Origin: Pigmentiphaga sp. H8
Lineage (GTDB): Bacteria > Pseudomonadota > Gammaproteobacteria > Burkholderiales > Burkholderiaceae_B
Assembly (NCBI RefSeq): GCF_003854895.1
Contig: NZ_CP033966.1
Coordinates: 744,001 to 808,000, forward strand
Direction: 5' to 3'
DNA length: 64,000 nucleotides
This document shows positions 8,645 through 17,751 of the stretch, one piece after another. Position numbers and translations under genes: made by a program. Every line of letters begins with the position of its first letter. Within the stretch, counting starts at the first letter, position 1. The notes under the pieces are model-generated. The model did no database searches. It was not told where the DNA came from and worked only from the letters and a program-made list of their open reading frames with translations.

Positions 8645-10198
8645 ATGTTCACCTTCCTGCGCCTGATCCGCATCATGTTCGTCAGCTTCCGCTACGGCCT
8701 GGACGAACTCGTGATCTCCGGCATCCGGCATCCCTGGACCGAGCGCCTGCTGGTCGTGATGCGGCTGGGCCGCAAGCTGCACGCGCCGCGCGGCGAGCGG
8801 CTGCGCCTGGCGCTGGAGACGCTGGGCCCCATCTTCGTCAAGTTCGGCCAGGTGCTGTCGACCCGGCGCGACCTGATCCCGGCGGACATCGCCGACGAAC
8901 TGGCGCGCCTGCAGGACCGCGTGCCGCCGTTCCCGTCCGAGGTGGCGATCGCCAGCATCCGCAAGGAGCTGGGCCGCCATCCGGACGAACTGTTCGCCAG
9001 CTTCGAGCGCGAGCCGGTGGCCTCGGCCTCGATCGCGCAGGTGCATTTCGCGGTGCTCAAGGATGGCCGCGACGTGGCCGTGAAGGTGCTGCGGCCCAAC
9101 ATGGCGCCGGTGATCGACAAGGACCTGCGGCTGCTGCGGGCGGCGGCCACGCTGATCGAAAGGATCTCGGCCGACGGACGGCGCCTGAAGCCGCGCGAGG
9201 TGGTGGCCGAGTTCGACAAGTACCTGCACGACGAACTCGACCTGCTGCGCGAGGCGGCCAACTGCAGCCAGCTGCGCCGCAACTTCGCCCCCGACGGCCC
9301 TCGCGGCGACCTGCTGATCGTGCCGGAAGTGATGTGGGACTACTGCTCGTCGTCCATCTTCACGATGGAGCGCATGCGCGGCATCCCCGTCAATCACGCC
9401 GAGCGGCTGGTCGAGGCCGGCGTGGACCTGAAGAAGCTGGCGCGGGACGGCGTGGAGATCTGCTTCACCCAGATGTTCGCGGACGGCTTCTTCCACGCGG
9501 ACATGCATCCGGGCAACATCTACGTGTCGGACGACCCGCGCACGCTGGGGCGCTACATCGCGCTCGACTTCGGCATCGTCGGTTCGCTGTCCGAGTTCGA
9601 CAAGAACTACCTGGCGCAGAACTTCCTGGCCTTCTTCCGGCGCGACTACCGCCAGGTGGCCCGCCTGCACATCGAGTCCGGCTGGGTGCCGCCCGGCACG
9701 CGCGAGGAAGAACTCGAGGGCGCGATCCGGGCCTGCTGCGAGCCTTATTTCGACCGGCCGCTGGCCGAGATCTCGCTGGGGCAGGTGCTGCTGCGCCTGT
9801 TCCAGACCTCGCGCCGCTTCCACGTCGAGATCCAGCCGCAACTGGTGCTGCTGCAGAAAACGCTGCTCAACGTCGAAGGCCTGGGCCGCGAACTGGATCC
9901 GTCGCTGGACCTGTGGAAGACGGCCAAACCCTACCTGGAACGCTGGATGCACGAGCGCGTCGGCTGGGCGGCGCTGCGCAACAACCTGCGGCGCGAGTCG
10001 CAGCAGTGGGCGCAGATGCTGCCCGAACTGCCGCGCCTGGTGCATCATCAATTGGCCCGCCCGGATCGTTCCGCCGATACCCTGGCCGAACTGCAGCGCC
10101 TGCGGGCCGCCCAGCAGCAGACCAATCGCCTGATGGCGGTGATCGCCGGCGTGCTGGCGGTGGGCGTGGCCGTGGCCCTGTGGGCGGTCGCCCGCTAG
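8645..10198 (+). CDS. ubiB: Ubiquinone biosynthesis protein UbiB (atypical kinase/ATPase)
   Basis: 517 residues of the ABC1/ADCK/UbiB family. Visible hallmarks are the KxGQ motif in [14 protein letters not shown] (near residue 75), the nucleotide-loop [24 protein letters not shown] region, the HADMHPGN catalytic segment and the DFG-like IALDFGIVG. Two C-terminal transmembrane helices (about 495-517) anchor it to the inner membrane. UbiB ATPase activity supports ubiquinone intermediate handling in early head-group modification. It is co-transcribed with ubiJ. Confidence 0.95.
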   Translation: MFTFLRLIRIMFVSFRYGLDELVISGIRHPWTERLLVVMRLGRKLHAPRGERLRLALETLGPIFVKFGQVLSTRRDLIPADIADELARLQDRVPPFPSEVAIASIRKELGRHPDELFASFEREPVASASIAQVHFAVLKDGRDVAVKVLRPNMAPVIDKDLRLLRAAATLIERISADGRRLKPREVVAEFDKYLHDELDLLREAANCSQLRRNFAPDGPRGDLLIVPEVMWDYCSSSIFTMERMRGIPVNHAERLVEAGVDLKKLARDGVEICFTQMFADGFFHADMHPGNIYVSDDPRTLGRYIALDFGIVGSLSEFDKNYLAQNFLAFFRRDYRQVARLHIESGWVPPGTREEELEGAIRACCEPYFDRPLAEISLGQVLLRLFQTSRRFHVEIQPQLVLLQKTLLNVEGLGRELDPSLDLWKTAKPYLERWMHERVGWAALRNNLRRESQQWAQMLPELPRLVHHQLARPDRSADTLAELQRLRAAQQQTNRLMAVIAGVLAVGVAVALWAVAR

Positions 10199-10283
10199 CC
10201 TTGTTCCTGGCTCCGGATTTTCCGAAGGCTGGATCCGCGTAATCCGCATTTCCAGCCGGCGCGCCTTGCGGCAGCATGGCGTC

Positions 10284-11042
10284 ATGGACTCCTTGCTCTC
10301 GATGTACTCCGCGGCCAGCTGGCCGCTGATCCTTCTCATCCTCGGTACCTTCTTCGTGGCCGGCGCCGTGAAGGGCGTCATCGGCCTGGGGCTGCCCACC
10401 GTCGCCATGGGGCTGCTGGGCCTGGCCATGGTCCCGGCGCAGGCCGCGGCGCTGCTCGTGGTGCCATCCATGGTGACCAACGTCTGGCAACTGGCCGCCG
10501 GCGGGCGCTTCGTGCACCTGGCCAGGCGGCTGTGGCCCTTGCTGGCGGGCGTGGTGGCCGGCACCTGGCTGACGGCGGCGCTGGCCGGCACGGGGTCGCA
10601 GCCCTGGGCGGTCCGGGCGCTGGGCGTGGCCCTGGTGCTGTACGCGGCCTTCGGCCTGATGGCCTTCCAGCTGCGCGTGCCGCCCGGCGCCGAACGCTGG
10701 CTGGGCGCGCTGTCCGGCCTGGCGACCGGCGCGGTCACCGCCGCCACGGGCGTGTTCGTGATTCCCGCCGTGCCCTACCTGCAGGCGCTGGGCCTGGCCA
10801 AGGATGAACTGGTGCAGGCGCTGGGCATGGCCTTCACGGTCTCGACGCTGGCGCTGGCCGTGGCGCTGGCGCGCGGCGGCGCCCTGGGCTACCAGCAGAT
10901 GGCGGCATCCCTGGTGGCCCTGGTACCGGCCATGGCGGGCATGTGGGCGGGCCAGTATCTGCGCCACCGCATCAGCCCCGCGGCGTTCCGCCGGGGGTTC
11001 TTCACGGGGCTCGGCCTCCTGGGCCTGTACCTGTGCTTCTGA
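10284..11042 (+). CDS. TSUP family (TauE/SafE) membrane exporter
   Basis: 252 residues from the ATG beginning MDSLLSMY; a TTG six codons upstream is less likely. There are about eight hydrophobic segments arranged as two repeats, with the family signatures FFVAGAVKGVIGLGLPTVAMGLL (about 18-40) and LSGLATGAVTAATGVFVIPAVPYLQALGL (about 140-168). TSUP proteins move sulphite, sulphonates or other organic anions across the inner membrane. There is no substrate clue in the neighbourhood. The gene is co-directional with ubiB but 85 bases away. Confidence 0.85.
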   Translation: MDSLLSMYSAASWPLILLILGTFFVAGAVKGVIGLGLPTVAMGLLGLAMVPAQAAALLVVPSMVTNVWQLAAGGRFVHLARRLWPLLAGVVAGTWLTAALAGTGSQPWAVRALGVALVLYAAFGLMAFQLRVPPGAERWLGALSGLATGAVTAATGVFVIPAVPYLQALGLAKDELVQALGMAFTVSTLALAVALARGGALGYQQMAASLVALVPAMAGMWAGQYLRHRISPAAFRRGFFTGLGLLGLYLCF

Positions 11043-11161
11043 CCGGCCGCAGCGCCCCGCTCCACCCACCGATACGCCAGCCCTGACGGGCCTGGAAAGC
11101 CCTGGCCCGCTGTGCGATACTCGCGCGGTTTTGGCTTTTTTTCCCGGGTGGGCTCGGCATC

Positions 11162-12595
11162 ATGGTGTTCTGGTTCGTCTTGCTCTACCTGCTGGTTTCC
11201 ATCTGCATCGGCGTGGTCGCCGCCCGCCGGGTGTCGAACTCCACCGACTATGCGGTGGCCGGCAGGTCGCTGCCCCTGTTCATCGTGGTCGCCACGACCT
11301 TCGCCACCTGGTTCGGCTCCGAGGCGGTGCTGGGCGTGTCGGCCGTGTTCGTGCGGGAAGGGCTGGGCGGCGTGGTCGAGGATCCCTTCGGCGCGTCGAT
11401 GTGCCTGGTGCTGGTGGGCGTGTTCTTCGCCGCGCGGCTCTACCGGCACAACCTGCTGACGCTGGGCGACTACTACCGCGAACGCTACGGCCCCATCGTC
11501 GAGGTCCTCATGAGCCTGGCGATCATCATTTCGTACCTGGGGTGGGTGGCGGCGCAGGTCAAGGCGCTGGGGCTGGTGTTCCACATGCTCGATCCGGGCG
11601 TGTTCTCGCAGACCGGCGGCATGATCATCGGCACGCTGATCGTGATGACCTACACCCTGTTCGGCGGCATGTGGTCGGTCGCGCTGACCGATTTCTTCCA
11701 GATGATCGTGATCGTGGCCGGGCTCTTCACCATCGCCTATTTCGCCACCGACCTGGCCGGCGGCGTGGGCGTGGTCGTGCACGAGGCGACCAGCCGCGAC
11801 CTGCTCAATTTCCTTCCGCCGGCCACGGCGCACGACGTGCTGTTCTTCTTCGCGGCGCTGGTCACGATGATGCTGGGCTCCATTCCCCAGCAGGACGTCT
11901 ACCAGCGCGTGATGTCGTCCAAGGACGTGGGAACCGCCCGGCGCGGCCCCGTCATCGGCGGGCTGCTCTACCTGATGTTCGCCTGCATCCCCATGTACAT
12001 AGGCGTGGCCGCCTTCAGCGTGATGCCCGACACGGTCGGGACGCTGCTGCAGGAGGATCCCCAGAAGATCCTGCCCGCCTTCATCCTCGAGCGCATGCCC
12101 GCGGTGGCGCAGGTGTTCTTCTTCGGCGCGCTGCTGTCGGCCATCATGTCGACCGCCTCGGCCACGCTGCTGGCGCCTTCGACCACCTTCGCCGAGAACA
12201 TCCTGCGCCATTTCCTGCCGGGCATGTCCGACAAGCATTTCCTGCGCGCGATGCGCGTGTCGGTGGTGCTGTTCGGACTGTGCGTGCTGGCTTTCGCGCT
12301 CAGTACCTCCGACAGCATCTACGAGATGGTGGCGGGCGCCTATACCGTGACGCTGGTGGGGGCGTTCGTGCCCCTGCTGATGGGCCTGTACTGGCGGCGC
12401 GCGACCACGCAGGGCGCGCTGCTGTCGTCGGTGATGGGGGTGGCCGCCTGGCTGCTGGTCAGGGCTTTTGCCGCGGAGGAATTTCCGCCACAATTGGCAG
12501 GACTGCTGGCGGGATTCGTCGGCATCTGGGCCGGCAGCCTGCTTCCCCAAGTGGTGCGGGCGCGCGCGCGGCCCGCGCTGCATCCGGTCCTGTAA
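11162..12595 (+). CDS. Sodium:solute symporter (SSS family)
   Basis: 477 residues with about 13 predicted transmembrane helices. SSS features are the N-terminal STDYAVAGRSLPLFIVVATTFATWFGSEA stretch (helix 1 and 2, substrate and sodium site), LGDYYRERYG, and the inner core GGMWSVALTDFFQMIVIV. It should import an organic solute coupled to sodium; the substrate (sugar, amino acid, acetate or pantothenate type) cannot be told. The gene stands alone between an exporter gene and a ferritin-like gene. Confidence 0.88.
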   Translation: MVFWFVLLYLLVSICIGVVAARRVSNSTDYAVAGRSLPLFIVVATTFATWFGSEAVLGVSAVFVREGLGGVVEDPFGASMCLVLVGVFFAARLYRHNLLTLGDYYRERYGPIVEVLMSLAIIISYLGWVAAQVKALGLVFHMLDPGVFSQTGGMIIGTLIVMTYTLFGGMWSVALTDFFQMIVIVAGLFTIAYFATDLAGGVGVVVHEATSRDLLNFLPPATAHDVLFFFAALVTMMLGSIPQQDVYQRVMSSKDVGTARRGPVIGGLLYLMFACIPMYIGVAAFSVMPDTVGTLLQEDPQKILPAFILERMPAVAQVFFFGALLSAIMSTASATLLAPSTTFAENILRHFLPGMSDKHFLRAMRVSVVLFGLCVLAFALSTSDSIYEMVAGAYTVTLVGAFVPLLMGLYWRRATTQGALLSSVMGVAAWLLVRAFAAEEFPPQLAGLLAGFVGIWAGSLLPQVVRARARPALHPVL

Positions 12596-12741
12596 GTTCT
12601 GTTACAGGCGCGTCCCGCGCCGTGCCCGGCCGGATCTAGAAGGAATGTGTCATGCGGGGGTAAGACTCCCGCTATATCGTTCGCCGACCTTCCGGCGACT
12701 TGGAACGCTCAAGCTGCCGGCTTCCATACAAGGGCCCCATC

Positions 12742-13581
12742 ATGCTGTACCCGGAACTATTCAAATCCCTGGAGTCCGTGCGCTGGGACATGGGAAAGGA
12801 CGTGCCGTGGGACCAGTTCGACGCCAGTCTGCTGACCGACGAGCAGGCGCATACGATCAAGATGAACGCGATCACCGAGTGGTCGGCGCTGCCGGCCACC
12901 GAGATGTTCCTGCGGGACAACCGCGAGGACAGCGACTTCAGCGCGTTCATGTCGATCTGGTTCTATGAAGAGCAGAAGCATTCGCTGGTGCTGCAGGAAT
13001 ACCTGAAGCGCTTTCGTCCCGACATGCTGCCGACCGAGGACGAACTGCACCACGTGCGCTTCGAGTTCGACGCCGCGCCCGCGCTCGAGACCCTGACGCT
13101 GCACTTCTGCGGCGAAATCCGGCTCAACCATTGGTACCGCCGCGCGGCGCAATGGCACAGCGAGCCGGTCATCAAGGCCATCTACAAGCTCATCGCGCAG
13201 GACGAGGCCCGCCATGCGGGGGCCTACCTGCGCTACATGAGGCGGGCGCTGACCGAGCGCGGCAAGGAACTGGCCGACCAGGCGCGTGCCGCCTTCGCCA
13301 AGATAGGCGTGCTGATGGCGTCGGCCAAGCGCACGTCGCAGGCGCTGCATCCGACCAATCTGCACGTCAACAAGAGCCTGTTCCCCAACGACACCGTGCA
13401 ATCCCGGCTGCCCGAGCCGGGCTGGCTCGACCGCTGGCTGGACGACCAGATCCAGTTCGACCGCGAGTGGGAGGGCAAGGTGGCCGATCGCATCCTGCAC
13501 ACCATGTCGACCCTGCTCGGCCGCAGCTTCGCGACGGTGCAGGACCTGAACCGCTACCGCAAGGAACTGGCCGCCGGCTGA
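12742..13581 (+). CDS. Ferritin-like diiron protein (acyl-ACP-desaturase-like)
   Basis: 279 residues, mainly helical. Ferritin-like metal-ligand motifs are visible: FYEEQKHSLVL (EExxH, about residues 75-85) and QDEARHAGAYLRYM (DExRH, about 157-170), plus ETLTLHFCGEIRLNHWYRRAA (about 117-137), which supplies a further Glu. These ligands and the length resemble the soluble diiron acyl-ACP desaturase/ribonucleotide-reductase-like superfamily. The substrate is unknown. A hairpin with 9-base arms (13567-13592) overlaps the stop codon and may serve as a terminator facing the convergent protease gene. Start chosen at MLYPEL, since codons further upstream carry no Shine-Dalgarno sequence. Confidence 0.75.
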   Translation: MLYPELFKSLESVRWDMGKDVPWDQFDASLLTDEQAHTIKMNAITEWSALPATEMFLRDNREDSDFSAFMSIWFYEEQKHSLVLQEYLKRFRPDMLPTEDELHHVRFEFDAAPALETLTLHFCGEIRLNHWYRRAAQWHSEPVIKAIYKLIAQDEARHAGAYLRYMRRALTERGKELADQARAAFAKIGVLMASAKRTSQALHPTNLHVNKSLFPNDTVQSRLPEPGWLDRWLDDQIQFDREWEGKVADRILHTMSTLLGRSFATVQDLNRYRKELAAG

Positions 13582-13622
13582 GCGGCGGCCAGGGTGCCGG
13601 CGGGATCCCGGCCCGTGGGTCT

Positions 13623-15077
13623 TCAGCCCAGCTGCACCGGCACGAAGATCTTGGCGTCGCCGCGCTGCACGAGCAGCGCCACGTTCTTGCCCGACTTCGC
13701 GATCAGCGAGCGCACCTGGTCGACGCTCTGCACCGGGACGCCGTTCAGCGACAGCAACAAGTCCCCGGGTTCGATGCCGGCCTGTTCGGCCGGGCCGCCC
13801 ACCTGCTCGACCACCAGCCCGCCATTGTCGCCCACGGCCATCCGTTCCTGCGGTGTGAGCGGACGCAGCGCCAGCCCCAGCCGGCCGTGCGCCGCGCCGC
13901 CGCGCGTATCGGCGCTGGCCGTGGCTTCGGCCTTGGCGCTGCCCAGCTTGGCGACGATGTCGTGCGGCGAGCCGTTGCGCCAGACTTCCAGCTTGACGTC
14001 CTGTCCCGGCGTGGCCAGGCTGATCACCGCGGGCAGGTCGCCCGAGGCCACCACGGGCTTGCCGTCGATCTTGCGGATGATGTCGCCGGACTTCAGGCCG
14101 GCCTTGTCCGCGGGGCTGCCCTTTTCCACGCTGGCGACCAGCGCGCCGGTGGGCGAGTCCAGCTTGAACGAGTCGGCCAGCGCCTGGTTGACTTCCTGGA
14201 TGGTGACGCCCAGGCGGGCATGGTGGACTTCGCCGTGCGCCACGATCTGGTCCTTGACCTTGGCGGCCACGTCGATCGGGATCGCGAACGACAGTCCCTG
14301 GTAGCCGCCGGTCTGGCTGTAGATCTGCGAGTTGATGCCGACCACTTCGCCGCGCGAATTGAACAGCGGCCCGCCCGAGTTGCCAGGGTTGACGGCGACG
14401 TCGGTCTGGATGAACGGCACCGAGCCGTCATTGGGCAGCGAGCGGCCCTTGGCGCTGACCACGCCGGCCGTTACCGTGTTCTCCAGGCCATAGGGCGAGC
14501 CGATGGCCAGCACCCATTCGCCCACGCGCAGGTCGCTGGGATTGCCCACGACCACAACCGGCAGGTTGCGCGCGTCGATCTTCAGCACGGCAACGTCGGT
14601 CTGGGGGTCCGAGCCCAGTACCTTGGCGCGGAATTCGCGCCGGTCGGTCAGCTTGACGGTGACTTCCTTGGCGTCCTTCACCACGTGGGCGTTGGTCAGG
14701 ATGATGCCGTCGGGGCTGACGATGAAGCCGGAGCCCTGGCCGCGCATCGGCACGCTGTGCGAGCCGCCACCGCCGCCGGGATAGCCGGGGAAGCCGCGGA
14801 AGAACTGCGCGAACGGATCGCCGTCGTCGTCCGAGACCTTGGTGGTGCCGGTCACGCTGATGTTGACCACGGCCGGGCCGTAGCGCTGGGTGATCTGCGA
14901 GAAATCGGGGGGCGTCACCGCGCCCACGGGCGCGGCCGCCTGCGTGCTTGCGGCGGAGACCGGCACGGCCTGCGCCGTGGCGGTGCGCTGGAACGCCGTG
15001 GCGCCGGCGGCGCCGAACACGCCGGCGGCAACCAGGGCGACGGCCAGGTGCGAAGCGGAGAACTTGCGGGTGTTCAT
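13623..15077 (-). CDS. Do/DegP-type periplasmic serine endopeptidase
   Basis: 484 residues. A signal peptide (MNTRKFSASHLAVALVAAGV..., cleavage near residue 35-40) precedes a trypsin-like domain with the catalytic His in TNAHVV, Asp in QTDVAVLKI and Ser in NPGNSGGPLF. Two C-terminal PDZ domains follow (GALVASVEKGSPADKAGLKSG and GLVVEQVGGPAEQAGIEPGD). Pro/Ala- and Gly-rich linkers are seen near the N-terminus (PGYPGGGGG). It degrades misfolded envelope proteins; the two-PDZ architecture fits DegP/MucD. AGGAG lies just before the ATG. Confidence 0.93.
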   Translation of the reverse strand: MNTRKFSASHLAVALVAAGVFGAAGATAFQRTATAQAVPVSAASTQAAAPVGAVTPPDFSQITQRYGPAVVNISVTGTTKVSDDDGDPFAQFFRGFPGYPGGGGGSHSVPMRGQGSGFIVSPDGIILTNAHVVKDAKEVTVKLTDRREFRAKVLGSDPQTDVAVLKIDARNLPVVVVGNPSDLRVGEWVLAIGSPYGLENTVTAGVVSAKGRSLPNDGSVPFIQTDVAVNPGNSGGPLFNSRGEVVGINSQIYSQTGGYQGLSFAIPIDVAAKVKDQIVAHGEVHHARLGVTIQEVNQALADSFKLDSPTGALVASVEKGSPADKAGLKSGDIIRKIDGKPVVASGDLPAVISLATPGQDVKLEVWRNGSPHDIVAKLGSAKAEATASADTRGGAAHGRLGLALRPLTPQERMAVGDNGGLVVEQVGGPAEQAGIEPGDLLLSLNGVPVQSVDQVRSLIAKSGKNVALLVQRGDAKIFVPVQLG

Positions 15078-15147
15078 GGTGGGCTCCTCTGCCAGGTAAT
15101 GGAACATGGCGTCATGGTGGAGCGCTTGTCTTAAAGGGAACTTAAGT

Positions 15148-15445
15148 CCCCCCCTACGCGCTTCGCGCGCCCCCCAGGGGGCGATGCGGGTGGACCGGCG
15201 GAGCCGGATCCACCGCATCCTGGGTCTAGTACCGCTGTCTTGGGGTGTAGCACGGTTGCTATCGCTGGCTGCCAGCGGGAGCAACGATGTGGCGTACCAA
15301 GAAACAGGTACTAGACCCAGGGCGCCGAGGATCCGGCTTTGCCGGTCCGCCAGCGCCGCCCCTTGAGGGGGAGCGGCCAAAGGCCGCTTGGGGGTGGGCT
15401 TCCCTGACCGGCGGAGCCGGATCCACCGCATCCTGGGTCTAGTGG
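15148..15445. repeat. Palindromic intergenic repeat with a 103-base near-symmetric hairpin
   Basis: The element starts CCCCCCCTACGCGC and carries GGACCGGCGGAGCCGGATCC. Perfect 15-base inverted arms CCTGGGTCTAGTACC (15219-15233) and its complement (15307-15321) enclose a nested palindrome, and the inner CGCTGGCTGCCAGCG (15263-15277) is centred exactly at the same point (15270). A third, direct copy of the GGCGGAGCCGGATCCACCGCATCCTGGGTCTAG segment follows at about 15412-15442. The same architecture recurs at 25331-25544. No coding sequence is seen; 15078-15147 holds only the upstream region of the protease gene. Confidence 0.75.
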
Positions 15446-15564
15446 GGGCAGTGTTCTTGCTCTGGTCGGGGTTTGCTGTCGGAGGACAGACGGATTTTCG
15501 TTTGTTTCGTTTTTCGATTGTTTCGATTAATATGAGGAATGTTTCTTCGTCCGGGAGTTTTGCC

Positions 15565-16029
15565 ATGGTCACCGCTCCGTCCAAGATGATGCTGCCCGTC
15601 GAGCGGGAAGTTCAGGCCGCCGTGCAAGGTCAGCGTGCACTGGCTGCCTATCTGGCGACGCGTGTCGAAACGCAGCGGATTCAAATCTTCGACGATAAGA
15701 ACCAGGCTCATCAGGTCGAGCTGCCTACCTCAGCGCTGCGCCTGCTGGTGGACATACTGGCCGAACTGGCCGATGGCAATGCGGTGAGGGTCGTGCCTGT
15801 TCACGCCGAACTGACCACCCAGGAGGCCGCGGACATGCTCAATGTTTCGCGCCCGCATCTGGTCAAGCTATTGGAGGATGGCGCGTTGCCTTTTCACCGG
15901 ACGGGCAAGCATCGCCGCGTGCGGTTTGCCGATCTGATGCGGTACAAGGAGACGCGTGATCTCGCCGCCGAGCAGGCCATGGGCGAACTTGCGCGGCAGT
16001 CGCAGGAGTTGAAGATGGGGTATGAATGA
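15565..16029 (+). CDS. Helix-turn-helix antitoxin (excisionase-type) of a PIN toxin pair
   Basis: 154 residues from the ATG preceded by GGAG; an ATG 11 codons upstream (15532) overlaps an AT-rich promoter-like stretch. The N-terminal half is a helical region with LPTSALRLLVDILAELADG. The C-terminal half is an excisionase/MerR-type helix-turn-helix, ELTTQEAADMLNVSRPHLVKLLEDG, followed by the wing LPFHRTGKHRRVRF. Such proteins are antitoxins of VapC50-like PIN nucleases. It overlaps the downstream toxin gene by four bases (ATGA). TTCGATTGTTTCGATT repeats just upstream may be its own operator. Confidence 0.8.
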   Translation: MVTAPSKMMLPVEREVQAAVQGQRALAAYLATRVETQRIQIFDDKNQAHQVELPTSALRLLVDILAELADGNAVRVVPVHAELTTQEAADMLNVSRPHLVKLLEDGALPFHRTGKHRRVRFADLMRYKETRDLAAEQAMGELARQSQELKMGYE

Positions 16030-16424
16030 GGCATTCCCCCTTCACGGTCATCTACGATGCATGCGTGCTTTATCCCGCGCCGTTGAGAGACTTCCTGATG
16101 TGGTTGGGGTTATCAGGTCGGTTTCGGGCGCGATGGAGTCGCGAGATCCACGAGGAATGGAAGCGCAACCTGCTGCTTAATCGGCAGGATCTGACGCGCG
16201 CGCAATTGGATCGAACCTCTGACTTGATGGATCGTGCCATTCCGGACGAGTTCATCGACAATCTGTTCGATCTCGATGCGGCCGCGGTAGTGTCTGCCGC
16301 GCAGCGTCAGCGCGCGCAGCTTGTTCATCCCTCTATCGATGTCGACCGTTACCTGGACATCCTGCTCCGGCAGGGATTGGTGCAGACCGCGAAGGCGCTG
16401 GCGACGTATCGCGGCATCCTTTGA
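16026..16424 (+). pseudogene. VapC50-like PIN toxin with internal deletion
   Basis: 132 codons with an open frame. The start is a normal PIN_3 N-terminus (VIYDACVLYPAPLRDFLMWL, first acidic residue D11; REIHEEW around residue 43). The end is a normal VapC50-type C-terminal domain (NLFDLDAAAVVSAAQRQRAQ to the stop). The middle is missing: after LMDRAIP the sequence jumps to DEFIDNL, so the family segment with the catalytic DPDDRHVLAAA-like acids and the VTFNLKDFP strand is absent. Family members are about 185-190 residues. An in-frame deletion of roughly 55 codons is inferred. RNase activity is therefore unlikely, though antitoxin binding might persist. Confidence 0.65.
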
Positions 16425-16428
16425 GTTG

Positions 16429-17751
16429 CTATGGGGCGACGGGAAACAGCACCCTCACGCGCAGGCCGCCCAGGGGGGAGTCCAGGAGTTCTATCGTGGC
16501 GTGGTGGCGGTCGGCGATGGCCTTGACGATGGCCAGGCCCAGGCCGCTACCGGGGGTGTCGGCGGTCTGGGCGCGGTAGAAGCGGTCGAAGACGCGGCCG
16601 CGTTCGACCACGGGGATGCCGGGGCCGTCGTCGTCCACGTCCAGCGTGACGCCCTGCGGGCCGGCTGCGAGTCGGATGTCGACGCGTCCGGATGCGGGCG
16701 CGTATTTGACGGCGTTCTCCAGCAGGTTGCGCACCAGCAGGACCAGGGCTTCGTCCTGGCCCGCGATGCGCGCGCTGGTGGCGCCTTCCATGCCGATGTC
16801 CACGCCGCGCGCGTGGGCCTGGGGCAGGATGTCGGCCAGCGCGGTGCGCACGACGTCGCCCAGGTCGAGTGTCGCGAGCGCCGGCCCCTGCGCTTCCTGG
16901 CGCGCCAGCGACAGCAGTTGTTCGACCAGCCGGGTGGCGCGGTCTATACCGGCCGACAGCCGGGTCACCGCCACCTGGCGCGTGGCGTCGTCCTCGGCGC
17001 GGCGCAGCGATTGCAGTTGCAGCTTGAGCGCGGCCAGCGGCGAGCGCAGTTCGTGCGCGGCGTCGCCCACGAATTGCTTCTGCGCGTCGAAGGCCTGGCG
17101 GACACGGCCCAGCAGCAGGTTGAGTTCATGGACCAGGGGCCGCACTTCGTCGGGCAGGCCGGCCTCGCTGACGGGCGACAGGTCGTCGGCCTGGCGCGAG
17201 GCGACCTGGCGGCGCGTCCGGTCCACCGGGCCGAGCGACAGGCTGATGACCCACCAGACGACCAGCATCAGCAGCGGCGCCATGGCCGCGATGGGCCAGA
17301 TGGTGCGCAGCGCGAGCGTGCGCGCCGTGCCGGTGCGCACGCGTACGTCCTGGGCGACCTGGATGATCTGCAGCGGCGCTTCCATCGAGTACATGCGGTA
17401 GGTGGCGCCGTCGGCCTCGACGGTGGAGAAGCCCAGGATGACGCGGTCGGGCAGCACGAGCTTGGGCGTGGAGCGGAACAGGCGCACGCCGTCCGGCGTC
17501 CAGATCTGGATGATGAGGTCGCGCGCGGCCGGATCGTCCAGCAGCCCGCCTTCCGGCCCGGTGCTGAACAGCGGGTTGCCGTTGCCGAGCGCCAGCGCGG
17601 TGCGCTGCAACTGGTAGTCGAAGATCTCGTCGGTCTGGACCAGCGCGCCGCGATAGGCGATGGCGCCTTGCACCAGCGCGGCCAGGAAGATCGCGGCCAG
17701 CAGGAAGGCCAGCAGGCGGGCGCGCAGGGAGTGGCCGGGCAGGAGTTTCAT
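16429..17751 (-). CDS. TctE/QseC-type sensor histidine kinase
   Basis: 440 residues. The N-terminal transmembrane helix (about 10-32), a periplasmic domain of about 120 residues (YRGALVQTDEIFDYQLQRTALAL), and a second helix (about 160-182) precede HAMP-like sequence, H-box VGDAAHELRSPLAALKLQL (near residue 245), N-box LLENAVKYAP and DDDGPGI plus GSGLGLAIVKAI. The periplasmic domain resembles sensors of organic-acid-linked systems (TctE) and QseC. Its start overlaps the response-regulator stop by four bases. The end lies four bases from the convergent toxin remnant. Confidence 0.88.
   Translation of the reverse strand: MKLLPGHSLRARLLAFLLAAIFLAALVQGAIAYRGALVQTDEIFDYQLQRTALALGNGNPLFSTGPEGGLLDDPAARDLIIQIWTPDGVRLFRSTPKLVLPDRVILGFSTVEADGATYRMYSMEAPLQIIQVAQDVRVRTGTARTLALRTIWPIAAMAPLLMLVVWWVISLSLGPVDRTRRQVASRQADDLSPVSEAGLPDEVRPLVHELNLLLGRVRQAFDAQKQFVGDAAHELRSPLAALKLQLQSLRRAEDDATRQVAVTRLSAGIDRATRLVEQLLSLARQEAQGPALATLDLGDVVRTALADILPQAHARGVDIGMEGATSARIAGQDEALVLLVRNLLENAVKYAPASGRVDIRLAAGPQGVTLDVDDDGPGIPVVERGRVFDRFYRAQTADTPGSGLGLAIVKAIADRHHATIELLDSPLGGLRVRVLFPVAP

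Noticed and set aside
15388..15564. Upstream extension of the HTH antitoxin into the repeat
   Set aside because: The in-frame extension is translated from the palindromic repeat and lacks a ribosome-binding site; the GGAG-preceded ATG at 15565 is better.
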